The translations under genes and the position numbers were made by a program. Source: Notospermus geniculatus (taxonomy: Eukaryota > Nemertea > Pilidiophora > Heteronemertea > Lineidae). From it: a stretch of DNA of 64,000 bases. How positions within the stretch are numbered: the first letter of the stretch is position 1; every line of letters starts with the position of its first letter. The stretch is from the NCBI GenBank assembly GCA_002633025.1, contig NMRB01000245.1, positions 411,683 through 475,682 on the forward strand, written 5' to 3'. Positions 1 through 14,000 of this stretch are shown here, one piece after another. Under the pieces are notes generated by a model. That model did not search any database. It saw nothing but the letters and a program-made list of their open reading frames with translations, and was not told the DNA's origin.

Positions 1-165
1 CCTGCAAACATTTTCATTTTCATTGTGGCAGCAGTATAGAGGACAATGCAATCACATCGTCAACGAACCATGGGGTTATGTGTTGATACAAAGCAGACGT
101 TATGTTTCAACTGATCACACGACTCAATAAGCTTTGGATTCCATCCAGAATCCTTCATTACCTAC

Positions 166-2008
166 CTGATCGGTACATTCTTGTCGTTATCCGCAACATA
201 CCACTTCGCTGTAAGTACAGAATTGGCTGCAGTGTAGTCCGCCTTCTTCGGTTCACCCGATAGAGAACTAGTCACAATACGACCTACATCCACAACTTTT
301 AACTTGGGAAACGTAGAAGTGGGCAATTTTAAACAACTCAGTTGGGTTGGACACATCGCATTTCCCTTCGCACAAGTACAGTGTCCGAGACAGGTATCCG
401 CTTGATCGCATCTGCGCACAAGATACAACGTTCCCCCATCTATCAGACGAAACTTCTTGTTGAGAGGGTAGCTTATAAGGCCAGCCTATAAAAACAATAA
501 ATTACATCTAAATTCGATCGAATGAACCTTTTTTACAGGATAGGGTGATCATGTGCAAAACATTAGCCTTCATGCCGAGCTGAGCTGAATTAACTGTCGA
601 AAAAATAATCAGTACAACATTGCAGTTTAACTTGAAAATGAAATTGCAGAGGCGATTCAAAGTCAACTTACTGAATTTTCTGCTCTGATCTGTATATATA
701 TTTCCATGTTTGCCGACAGTGCTTTCGACATTGTGATCCGCCCGAGCTGGAGGTACCCCTCAGATGTTTCTAAAACACCTTGGATTTTCTTGTCGGGGGA
801 CTTGTGCGGGAATTCCTTCCGCTGCAAATTCATTAACACATGAAGATGACCACATTGCAGTACTCGCTCAAAAGGCATGGAAATTATGCGAGACGATGAC
901 ACATTGAAAGCGACTGGTAAACCAAAGCTTCACAATCGAAGATCTCGGTTGCACCACTATTTGAATAAAGGCTATGAGCACTGTACACTTACCCCGAGAT
1001 CATCTGCTTCAAATGTAGTTCCCACAGAAATATGGTATTTACTGATACCAGAATGCAGGTCAGCAAATCCTACCCATGCAAGGGTAAGGCTAGAGCTAAT
1101 CCATGCCATTATGGGTCGTTCTCCGTTTGGCTCACGAGGCAAGTTGGCTGCAGAGGTGGTATTAATTGCAAATGTACCTGAAATGATGAGTGTGACAATT
1201 TCATAAAATCTGTTGCTTCGTTTACTGACAAATGAAGGAGATTAGTGAGCAATCATGGTGAATTCTGAGGAGGAACTGACCTATGATTGATTTCAGAACC
1301 TACCTATTGTCGGTGGGGAGGTGTCAACCAAATAGCCTTTGCTTCTACTCAAAGCACAGAGCTTGGCAGCATTACATGACTTCACAATTGCGTAGTAATG
1401 ACTACCATCCTGAAGTTTCAGCTTGGTGAAAGAATATAAATTGGAAACCGCGTGACCTTCAATCTGCAAAGAGGAAGCAAAAAGAGGTGCAACTCAAATC
1501 TCCCAGTGGGACATCCTCCCAGAGCAGGCGTTTTTACCTTGCTCCTCTTATCCACTCGCGTACAAACTATGTGTGAAGTCATTTGAAAGCTGGCGGTATA
1601 GGGAAACTGTTGCCGATAACACCAGTATCAGCAACTTGTTACCAGTTTTCTGATAATACCAGAAATGTGTTTCTGTGTTACAATTATTTGTAGGCCCAGG
1701 CTGATATCAAATGCTCTATGTTCAGGAAGTTTCAATTATTAAAATGTGGATGTAAACCTCCAGGTAACACACCCTAACAGTAGAAGTTGATGGTATCCTC
1801 TGCATTTGATCAGTGGTGAGAGATATGAAGGTTTCTTCAATATAGGAATCCGTTTCCGTCGCTTCCCATTTCACCGTGATGAAGTTCCTGACAATGCGAG
1901 TCCCATCGGTAATCACCCCAACAGAATCGTCCATTTGCGGTGCCTTTTTAAAAACCGGTGGTGTAGAGTCTATCATGAAACCATTTGATGTTGCTTGAGT
2001 ATGAAGTC
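166..2008 (-). CDS. Giant gene exons 40-44, continuing beyond the window
   Basis: Exons are 1773-2008, 1304-1463, 993-1177, 672-866 and 166-485. Signatures are FMIDSTPPVFKKAPQMDDSV and FITVKWEATETDSY (40), GSHYYAIVKSCNAAKLCALS and YLVDTSPPTIG (41), LTLAWVGFADLHSGISKYHI (42), IYIQIRAENS (43), and a longer exon 44 with six cysteines (CDQADTCLGHCTCAKG, MCPTQLSC) followed by VLTAKWYVADN. Exon 44 ends in phase 2 with a good donor at 166, so the gene continues to the left. No exon was recognised in 1-165. Confidence 0.75.
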
Positions 2009-5000
2009 CTAGAAATGGAAGAAAATGTCTTTGTAATTGACGATTTAATAATCTGTCTCAGGTTTCAGGAGGTCCACGAACACACAGTTCTGCAGTTTGT
2101 TGAGTCATAATAATTGATGAAATGCCCGGGAACGAAGAAGCTTAACCAGTACTCCTATTCATCTTATCAGGCAAGAACACAAAAATACTGGGCTGAGGGT
2201 GAGCTCGGCAATGTTTTTTGGAGAAGAACTTTATCCTTCGTATATTTACTAACCAGCATGATTTGTGGCACGAACAGTGATGTATATTTTCTTGGCCACT
2301 GGTAACAGGGTATTCCCAGGAAGCGTCACCCTGTACGCCATCTCATTCTGATGCAAAACTGTGGGATTGAAAATCTCAGAACCTCCTTTTGTTGTCCCAG
2401 CCCACCAGGAATAGTGTAGAATGCCAGATTGTGGGTCAGAGAAGCCCCACCACTTCGCTGCGACAAATTTTCTGCAGGGAAGAAGGGGGGATATTGTCAG
2501 AATACGAGAAAATGAAAAATCCAGGCCGGTCATTAGAAATGCGTGTCTGCTGGACCAAAGTGCATCATCAAATGCCCTCATAAGCGAGAGTAGATTTACC
2601 TAGATGCCTGATAATTAATATCCTCTGGTTCCACTCCGTCAGAGACTATGCCCGCAACTGGCGGGGTGACGTCAACGACGATACCATCAGATGAGGCAGA
2701 CGAACACATGTCAGCTGCATTACACGCAGTTACGGTGACGTAATACGTTAAGCCTGGATGTAACTTCAAGTGGCTGGCATCAGCATCTGAAAACAGGCCA
2801 TATATAAGCGATGGGTCAGGGAGTATAGGCCTACCTGCAGATGCACGGAAATGGTAATACTACTGCAGAGAGTTGTCAGATGCATTCTGAACTACCCATC
2901 CCGAGTTTATCAGGGGTTCTTGGTGTGTGCAGCGACAAAGGGGCGAGCACATTGGTAGGCCTTCTACCAGTTATTTATTCATTGCAGTGCCCATCTTTGC
3001 ACACTGAAATCACAGTGCAATATAACTTCTTGCCGTCGTCTCCATTGCCTTACCTTTTGAAAAACCAACATAATGGCTCTCAAAAACATCTTCACATCCT
3101 GGACAGGAGCCCACAGACCAGCTATAGGACACGACACCAGAGTGAGGGTCCTCAAATTCATCCCAGAATGCCCAGATGTGATCTGGATCAGTCTGGTAGT
3201 CCTGATCCTTTCTGGCATGTGTCGCATCCTCTTTTCTACCGTCGTATACCTGTCCAACGACAGGAGGGGACGCATCCACAACTGTGGCCCAGGAATAGAC
3301 AAGGGTGGATAAGCCAGCACCATTAAAGGCCTGAAGGCAAAGAATGATCCATGTGAGGGGATATTCAGTTGTGGTGAGACGCGTGGTAATTTTACATACA
3401 TGCTTTGGACTGGTTATACTGATTTTTTCGTTTTTTCTGTGCGATTCCCATTGTTCGGAACACACTGGGAAACAGACGCGCTGTTTCTCTGTGTCGCGCA
3501 TTGTCAAGTCGCCGCTTATTCCGTCAATCTATTGTCACACTGGCACACGGGCCTCACTGAAAAACGTTACACCGGTACAACATGGTGTTCAAGAGTCCCC
3601 TCAGTGACTGCAAGCGTACCTTAACCGAGACATAGTAGGTATGGCCCTCTTGAAGCTTAAGGTCAATATTTTCTGATGTCTCGCCAAATTCTTGTGTTGT
3701 TACTGTGTACGGCATGATATCGGCGTAACCATCCTTGGAGCCAACTGCCCACTCGTAGCCCTTCACACCACTTTCATCGTCAATGAAGATATCAGCCCAA
3801 CTGAAATTTTCGGTTAGATATAGCCAACAGTGTACAACATAACGGAACCAACAAAGTTTTGATGTAGGATCACTTAGGAGAGGACATTCATTAACCAAAT
3901 ACTTAATGAAATGGTCCATGGACCATGTGCTCACTGGGTTGGACATAATAGTCTAATGACAGAGGGAGGTACATATCAGTTATGAGCAATCTGGGTCAAG
4001 TCATTCCCAGAAAAGACTTCGATGATTTTGGGGTTATGCCACCTGGCGGCCATATTAGATGTCCGATCAGGCTGCAACTTCACATGTACATAAAGGTCAT
4101 CTGCAGGGGACCACATAGCACATTGGAGCGCTTTAGGTCAAGTCGTTCCTGAGTTACAGCACTTTGATGATTTTCGAGTTACGCCACCTGGCAGCCATAT
4201 TGGATGTCCGATCGGGCCGAAACTTCACATGGACATAAAGGTCATCTGCAGGGGGCCACATAGCAAATTGGAGCGCTTTGGGTTAAGGCGTTCCTGAGTT
4301 ACAGCACTTTGATGATTTTTGGGTTACGCCACCTGGTGGCCATGTTTGAAGTCAAATCAGGCCGAAATTTGACATGCATGTAAAGGTCATCTAGATGGAG
4401 GTAAATATCAAATTTGAGCACTCTGCGTCAAGCCGTTCCTGAGTAATAGCACTTACTTGATTTTCAGGTTACGCCACCTGGCGGCCATATTGGATGTCGA
4501 ATCGGGCCGAAACTTGGTATTTTTTAAGGTACCCCTCCAATGCATGTTTATGCAAGATATGAAGTTGCTCGGTGAAATAATGACAAACTGTGGCAGGTTC
4601 GTCACTTTTGTCGAACTTTGACCTCTGTGACCTTGAAAAGTAGGTCAAATCAAAAACCCGTTATATATGTTATGTATCCTTATTAGCTACACCTATGATA
4701 AAAATTTGAAGATGATCTAGTCATTAGTTCAGGAGTTATTGTACTTTTTGTGTTTTTGGTTTCCGCCACCTGGTGGCCAAACTGAGAGTCGAATCGGACC
4801 GAAACTTGGTGTCGTGGGTCATCTGACCTAGGGGTATATATGTACCAAGTTTCAGATCAATAGCTCCAGCGGTTACGAAACGTGCCCTGCTAACGGACAA
4901 CGACGACGACGGACGACGACGACGACGGACGACGACGGACGACGGACGCTGCACCATCGTAATAGCTCACCCCAGTGAGCTAAAAAGCAATTGCAGTTCT

Positions 5001-8000
5001 CTGGGCACACTGCAGGACGTTTTAATCTCATCAATAGAGCAGACTGGGTAACCCAAAATGAAATTAACATACCATATACCAAACCGTTTCATGTAGTTGT
5101 GGAACAGGTATGGTAATGTTGCCACAATGGCATTTCTACCATGAAGTGAGTGTTTTTAGCTAATGGCATGATGTGTAAAGGAAGCATGCTCCATGTAATC
5201 CCTACCTTGCCTTTACAGCCTTGGTGGAAGTAAGATAATCGCTTCCAAGTTTAATGGCAGAGGTTGTAGTCGCTGGTGGAGATATGTCAATAATAACGGG
5301 TTTGGCCGTTTGCTGTGCTGTGAGGCCAACAAAATCGGTAGCTGAAAACGACAAGGAGTGTGTTTACTGAAGATCATAATAATTCAGAAGAAATCGTCTT
5401 TCCAGAATGAATGATGCATCGTGGGTACTGTCCGTTTTCTTTGGCAACCAATTTAAAAGAATGCTCACTATCATTACAGTATACAGCCATACCTACCTCT
5501 GACGGTTGCATAGTATGCATGTCCTTCCTGCAGTGTTAATTCATGCACTCTGACGTGATTTGTTAAACCGACATTCGTGAATCCTACTATATCAGTCTCT
5601 CCAAAGTGGCTCCCTATAACAAATTGAATGGACATTAGGGCCTGTCGACGAAACCACGGAGAGGTGGAGAGATCGAGCCATACAACAAAGACTGCTGGTC
5701 AGCAGCCGGTTTCATGAGCAAGACCAAAGTTTCAATTCCAGAAAGGAGTTATCTTTAGAATTTTGAGAAGGAATGGAAAAGACTGACACTAAAAATGTTG
5801 TTTTGACTGCTGTGAATCATGCAAAAAACACTACTTGAAATGAAGGAACTGCACACGTGTTCTCTTGCTCACCTATAGCGTACTCGTAATAGAGAATGCC
5901 ATTGTGGTGTGGATTGCGATCGTTTTCATCGACATCTGTGAATTGTTCCCAGTTGATGTATAATTCCGTCTGGGTTGTCTAAAAGAGTTAAGGGTAGATG
6001 TAGAACAGCAAGTAAAGTCGTCTCCGATATTTTCAAATTTGACCCCAACCGTGGTCTTCCTGAGGCACTTTTCTTGTAGAAATGGGATCTCCACTAGAAA
6101 ATGCCTGAGGAAGACCCCGGTTGGGCCGAAAATATCCGAATATCGGCGACTAATGTCATTTTGTGTGTCGTTTTTGGTGCTCTGTTGTTGAGGTGGAACA
6201 CATAGAAATTGTACTTTGACTACAGAACCAAATGTTGCAGACTATATCCGCAGTCTCCTACAGTCATAAGGCAGCCATTGCTTTATGTCCTACTCACCAC
6301 ATAATCAATGGTCCTGTCAAAACCAATCCAGACATTTCCAATCGTCGGTGGAGTGATATCAACCTTAATACCATCACTGCACGCGTCAATTGCTGGAAGG
6401 GTTTCTGACCAAGCTTCATGCTTCAAGATAACCTTTGGAGCGGACACACAGAAAAAATACCGCTTTCCCTGCCCAAGAACGCCTGCGTCGAACTTCACAT
6501 TGGCATATTGTTCATCTGGAAACGTGGAGAATGGAACAATGACTAGGGTGCACCTCATGAAAATGTTGAGGTTCCATGTTGTGGCTCTCTTAGCCCAGAA
6601 AGATTTGACGTTTCTTCCAATTTAAATTGTCGGAGCTCTGATCTAATGCCTGGCTTTCACTATCGCTACGAATGTCCCGAATCACCCCGAATCTGAAGTT
6701 GTCGAAATTCGGGGCTAATCGGCTTGAAAAATATGCCGAATGTCAATTATGAGTTATGAAACAAGTACGAATTAAAAGAATCGTGTAAGAATTGTACGAA
6801 TAAGGTACGACTCACTCACGAATACTCGTGTCCGATTCGTACTTGATTCGTAAATACATCGCGGGGCATTCGTGCCTGTTTTCGGCATGGGTCCATTATG
6901 GCCCGCTTTCACTGACGCCACGAATGTCCCGAATCAGAAATTTCTCCGGTTCGTAGATAATTCTCAAACGTTTCTTGCAGTTCTTAAATGATTCTTGGTT
7001 GATTTGTAAACATTCGTACAGTTCGTGTGAGTTCGTCCAGCTGCCACGAAAGTTTTTGTTTGTCAAAAACTTTCGTGGGACGGTCACGAATCGACCACGA
7101 TCTATATGAATTTCAAATTCGTATAGATCGTGAACACTTCGTAACCCTTTCTTATCGACCGTAACAGCCTCGTAGTGGATTCTTTTGCATTCTGGACTAT
7201 TCTTGGTCATTCGTGTCTCCCTCAAATTTGTGGACCCACGCCGAAAACATCCCGGAACAGGCACGGACGTCCCGAGAATCAAGTACAAATCTGTCACGAA
7301 TATTCGTGAGTGAGTCGTACCTTGTTCGTACAATTCTTGCATGATTCTTTGAATTTGTACTTTGTAGTTGAATTTCTGTCGTGAAATTCGTGAACGCTCC
7401 CACGAAAGTTTTTGACACACAAAAACCCATGCGAACAGTACGAATGTTCAGGAATCAACCAAGAATCATTTAAGAACTGCAAGAAACGTTTGAGAATTAT
7501 CTACGAACCAGACAAATTTCAGATTCGGGGCGATTCGGGACATTCGTAGCGTCAGTGAAAGCCAGGCATAAATGCCATTATACATGATTGATTCAACATA
7601 GTCGTACTCGTTTTTCTACATGGTGCATGTCAGGAACTGTTATGCCACAAGTATAACTGATGCAAGGTGCACGTAGTATGATGGGATGAGGACACTGCTC
7701 GGTACCTGTCTTTCCACAGTGAATGGCTGATGGGTGGCTACATGGATCTTTTATTGTCATACTCTCGACTTGATGGTACGAGTGTGCCTCCACAGCGCGG
7801 GCCGTATCTTCACGAATGACAGCATATGTAAAATTAGCATGCTTGAGTTTCGGCCATACAGCGGAAAGGATGTTGGAATATCTGGTGTAGTCATGATCCT
7901 TTCCAGTATAAGGAGAGTTTTGCTTGTGTTCAATTGGAAGCCCTGTGTTTGGAACGAGTTTCCCATCTGCAATAGAGAAAGGCAGACTGTAAATCTTTGT

Positions 8001-11000
8001 GAAAGAGCAAAGTATTCACCACTGTTTAAAAGCATCACCCACCCTCCATTCTAATTTGGTACAACTCAATGAGATAACAAGTACGGCAACTGCTTTTTTC
8101 ATCAACACTACATGAGAACTGTGACAAGCGCCCACTCATGTCTTCATTCGCAGCGGTACAGTTGGTCAATCCATGGAGGTATAATAAGTTTTTAACTCCA
8201 TCCATGGTCAGTCCTAGGGTAAACTGCCACAGTGCTTCCGTTTCTCAGCGTTTCCGATCATGGTATCCGATACACTGTGTTACAACATGAAAGTCGTGAT
8301 CTGTTTGGGTTTTTTTTGCTATGGAAAAACTGGGATTTGGGGAATTAAACAAATACAAAAATGTTACGAACTTACATTTGTCCTTCATTGGTTGCCCAAC
8401 AGCATCATAAACTAGATTCGCATCCTTTTCTACACAGCTACGGAGGATATCTGTCACAATTGTGGTAGACAGGCCAGCTTTTGTAAAGGCACGAATTAGA
8501 AGCTGTGGACAGGTCTTTGGATGTGGTTCCGTGTTCAGCTTGATTACCAAGCGATACTGAAATGATGATTACGAGTACGGAAACAGCTGTCAGACTACTG
8601 GGAGTATAACTGCTGTTACAGTCTACTAGGAGAAGGATNGGTGTTTTTGGTATGATGTGTAAAGGAAGCATGCTCCATCCCTACCTTGCCTTGACAGCCT
8701 TGGTGGAAGTAAGATAATCGCTTCCAAGTTTAATGGCAGAGGTTGTGGTCGCTGGTGGGGATATGTCAATGATAACGGGTTTGGCCGTTTGCTGTGCTGT
8801 GAGGCCAACAAAATCCGTAGCTGAAAACGACAAGGAGTGTGTAAAAGCCCGTGTCACACTGTCCCGAAATTAGACACCCGATGGCCACACGAATATGGAA
8901 TTTTGACTTTCGCGTGAAGATGGCCCCAAAGTCTTCCAGAATCTTGCAAATTTTCGACCCCAACCGGGGTCTTCTTCAGGCTGGCATTTATCAGTAAGAT
9001 TTCCAAAAGTTTCCATAATTCGTATGGCCATCGGGTGTCAACTTCGGGACAGTGTGACACGGGCTTTACTGAAGATCATAATAATTCAGAAGAAATCGTC
9101 TTACCCGAATGAATGATGCATCTTGTGGGTACTGTCCGTTTTCTTTGGCAACCAATTTAAAAGAATGCTCACTATCATTACAGTATACAGCCATACCTAC
9201 CTCTGACGGTTGCATAGTACGCATGTCCTTCCTGCAGTGTTAATTCATGCACTCTCACGTGATTTGTTAAACCGACATTCGTGAATCCTACTATATCAGT
9301 CTCTCCAAAGTGGCTCCCTATAACAAATTGAATGGACATTAGGGCCTGTCGACGAAACCACGGAGAGGTGGACAGATCGAGCCATACAACAAAGACTGCT
9401 GGTGAGCAGCGGTTTCATGAGCAAGACCAAAGTTTCAATTCCAGAAAGGAGTTATCTTTAGAATTTTGAGAAGGAATGGAAAAGACTGACACTAAAAATG
9501 TTGTTTTGACTGCTGTGAATCATGCAAAAAACACTACTTGAAATGAAGGAACTGCACACGTGAATCTTCTCTTGCTCACCTATAGCGTACTCGTAATAGA
9601 GAATGCCATTGTGGTGTGGATTGCGATCGTTTTCATCGACATCTGTGAATTGTTCCCAGTTGATGTATAATTCCGTCTGGGTTGTCTAAAAGAGTTAAAG
9701 GTAGATGTAGAACAGCAAGTAAAGTCGTCTCCGATATTTTCAAATTTGACCCCAACCGTGGTCTTCCTCAGGCACTTTTCTTGTAGAAAGTGGGATCTCC
9801 ACTGAGAAAAGGCCTGAGGAAGACCCCGGTTGGGCCGAAAATATCCGAATATCGGCGACTAATGTCATTTTGTGTGTCGTTTTTGGTGCTCTGTTGTTGA
9901 GGTGGAACACATAGAAATTGTACTTTGACTACAGAACCAAATGTTGCAGACTATATCCGCAGTCTCCTACAGTCATAAGGCAGCCATTGCTTTATGTCCT
10001 ACTCACCACATAATCAATGGTCCTGTCAAAACCAATCCAGACATTTCCAATCGTCGGTGGAGTGATATCAACCTTAATACCATCACTGCACGCGTCAATT
10101 GCTGGAAGGGTTTCTGACCAAGCTTCATGCTTCAAGATAACCTTTGGAGCGGACACACAGAAAAAATACCGCTTTCCCTGCCCAAGAACGCCTGCGTCGA
10201 ACTTCACATTGGCATATTGTTCATCTGGAAACGTGGAGAATGGAACAATGACTAGGGTGCACCTCCTCATGAAAATTTTGAGGTTGCATGTTGTCACTAT
10301 CTTAGCCCTGAAAGATTTGACGTTTCTCCCCATTTAAATTGTTGGAGCTCTGGTGTAAATGCCATTATAATTAGCTTCGACATAGTTGTGCTCGTTTTTC
10401 GACATGGTGCATGTCAGGAACTGTTATGCCATAAGTATAACTGATGCAAGGTGCAAATACTCCCTAGTATAGGATGAGGGCACTGTCCTTTACCTGTCTT
10501 TCCACAGTGAATGGCTGATGGGTGGCTACATGGATCTTTTATCGTCATACTCTCGACTTGATGGTACGAGTGTGCCTCCACAGCGCGGGCCGTATCTTCA
10601 CGAATGACAGCATATGTAAAATTAGCATGCTTGAGTTTCGGCCATACAGCGGAAAGGATGTTGGAATATCTGGTGTAGTCATGATCCTTTCCAGTATAAG
10701 GAGAGTTTTGCTTGTGTTCAATTGGAAGCCCTGTGTTTGGAACGAGTTTCCCATCTGCAATAGAGAAAGGTAGACTGTAAATCTTTGTGAAAGAGCAAAG
10801 TATTCACCATTGTTTAAAAGCATCACCCACCCTCCATTCTAATTTGGTACAACTCAATGAGATAACAAGTACGGCAACTGCTTTTTTCATCAACACTACA
10901 TGAGAACTGTGACAAGCGCCCACTCATGTCTTCATTCGCAGCGGTACAGTTGGTCAATCCATGGAGGTATAATAAGTTTTTAACTCCATCCATGGTCAGT

Positions 11001-14000
11001 CCTAGGGTAAACTGCCACAGTGCTTCCGTTTCTCAGCGTTTCCGATCATGGTATCCGATACACTGTGTTACAACATGAAAGTCGTGATCTGTTTGGGTTT
11101 TTTTTGCTATGGAAAAACTGGGATTTGGGGAATTAAACAAATACAAAAATGTTACGAACTTACATTTGTCCTTCATTGGTTGCCCAACAGCATCATAAAC
11201 TAGATTCGCATCCTTTTCTACACAGCTACGGAGGATATCTGTCACAATTGTGGTAGACAGGCCAGCTTTTGTAAAGGCACGAATTAGAAGCTGTGGACAG
11301 GTCTTTGGATGTGGTTCCGTGTTCAGCTTGATTACCAAGCGATACTGAAATGATGATTACGAGTACGGAAATAGCTGTCAGACTACTGGGAGTATAACTG
11401 CTGTTACAGTCTACTAGGAGAAGGATACAGACTACTGGGAGAAGGAACTTGGTAAGCAAGTATTGAGTAGTAAGTAAAGAATGTGTAGATGTACTTATTC
11501 TTCAGCCATGCATTTGATTCATACATCACCCATACATCACCTTTGAGAAAACTTACCTGTGATGGCGACAACTCCGTGAGTTGAGCAACTGTCCACCCTG
11601 TAGTCATCAAACCAGACCCACGGTCGTAGCTAATTGCCCATTCATATTTCGTCACCAAAGATCGGGCAAAATCGATGTAATCATCAGGAACATCAATGTC
11701 TTCAAACTTATCAAAAGTCGCATGCATCTAAAAAGGCAGTAAAACAATTCCTGAAGCGCGATTTTTGCTGGTACCAAAAAAAGTGAAACTCGGGTTTGAA
11801 CCACCAGTATGCTAGTTGATGTAGGAGTATCTAAACAGATTAAAGCCAACACGGAAAAGATGAGGCCACTATCATAATTGTGATTTTTACATTGGTGCTG
11901 TTGAAGAGATCTTGTTAAAGTGGAGTTTTTACACAAATCCCCCCCGCCGCCCCTCCCACAAGGTATCTTCCGGGATTGCACAACAAGCTTTGTCATCTTG
12001 GCTATACAAGTCATGTTTGTTCAGTAGATGAAAAGGTGATAAGCGGTTCGAGACACTCAACTGTTTTATTATCAGACTGCATCTCGACCTCCAGTTTTCC
12101 TGCAGCAGGTGGGTTCGCCTCGATTAATATTCCATCACTATACACTGGGTTGAAGCACACACTCCCTGAACAGAACTTGACGACAGAGCGGTACCGTTTA
12201 CCAGAAACCAACATAAGACCCGGTTTGATGACATGGTTGGANTGTACTTATTCTTCAGCCATGCATTTGATTGATACATCACCTTTGAGAAAGCTTACCT
12301 GTGATGGCGACAACTCCGTGAGTTGAGCAACTGTCCACCCTGTAGTCATCACACCAGACCCACGGTCGTAGCTAATTGCCCATTCATATTTCGTCACCAA
12401 AGATCGGGCAAAATCGATGTAATCGTCAGGAACATCAATGTCTTCAAACTTATCAAAAGTCGCATGCATCTAAAAAGGCAGTAAAACAATTCCTGAAGCG
12501 CGATTTTTGCTGGTACCAAAAAAAGTGAAACTCGGGTTTGAACCAGTATGCTAGTTGATGTAGGAGTATCTAAACAGATTAAAGCCAACACGGAAAAGAT
12601 GAGGCCACTATCATAATTGTGATTTTTACATTGGTGTTGTTGAAGAGATCTTGTTAAAGTGGAGTTTTTACACAACTCCCCCCCGCCGCCCCTCCCACAA
12701 GGTATCTTCCGGGATTGCACAACAAGCTTTGTCATCTTGGCTATACAAGTCATGTTTGTTCAGTAGATGAAAAGGTGATAAGCGGTTCGAGACACTCAAC
12801 TGTTTTATTATCAGACTGCATCTCGACCTCCAGTTTTCCTGCAGCAGGTGGGTTCGCCTCGATTAATATTCCATCACTATACACTGGGTTGAAGCACACA
12901 CTCCCTGAACAGAACTTGACGACAGAGCGGTACCGTTTACCAGAAACCAACATAAGACCCGGTTTGATGACATGGTTGGACATCCTCAGATCAAGGAAAG
13001 GTTCAAATTCCTTCCAGGTCATAGCTAAGTGTAGAATTAGAAAAAGATATTCATTACATGTGTCATGTTCGCATCAGTGACTGAAAAAAACATTCTGCTA
13101 TGCATCGTGTAGAAATCGGCTAACCTCTTGGAGGAGAAGCCGAGTCTTTACCTGAACTCAGTGAAGATGGAAAAAGAGGAGTGGTAGATTCTTCTCCTGG
13201 GATCATACCCAAGCCTATATCTGGCAGACTTGAAACATCTTTCGATTTTGATCGGACATTCAGTGGCCGAGTATTTTCACTGTACCGTACTATTAGTCCA
13301 TGGACTGAGCAGCTTGTGCACGTAGGATAGACCTTCAAATCAGTCATCCTTCCGCATGGCACACAAGCCAGCACTTTTCAAGGGATTTCTTGGGCAAAGG
13401 TTGCCAACGACATCCAAGTTGCCTTTGGTGTCGTTCTTTGCCTTGAATTGAGTCACTGGTGTATTTTAGGCAAAAGTACAACAAATTATCTCTATGAAAT
13501 CATGACAGATCAATTGCAATCAGATGGAGTCTATTTGAGCTCACCATTCATGAGATCCTGCTGTTCCTCTATTCCCCAGAAAACATTGCGAATGTAGGGT
13601 TGCAGGTTATCTGGTATGACCCATGAGGCCATAAGTGCCGTACTCGAAAACTGATAGTCTGATTCATTTGGGCACTTTTCCTGCCCTAAACATTTATATC
13701 CGTCTGCGATGCTGATTTTGACGGAGGCTCCAGCTTGTAGGACTTTCACACCATCCGATGTAATGCTTGTTTCGCCATAGGGGTTCTTCGCTTTGACAGT
13801 CAAGTAATATGCCTAATATATAGGGAAGAAAACATTGATGAACATCTGACACGGTGTGTTGAGAAATTGGAGGTAATTGAGACGCTTGGATTTGACACCG
13901 ACTTCATCAATTTTCTTGTAGCTGAGCGGTGATGTCATTCGTAAATGTACATGTACAGCAACATCTAATATACCACTAAGAATCTGCTGCTTTAATATCA

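Noticed and set aside
3073-3326. Plus-strand open frames over exon 37
   Set aside because: Shadows of the minus-strand exon at 3054-3330, which has correct splice sites and repeat motifs.
6896-7482. Minus-strand frames up to 174 codons
   Set aside because: They lie wholly inside the 922-bp MITE and consist of translated inverted repeats with no transposase motif.
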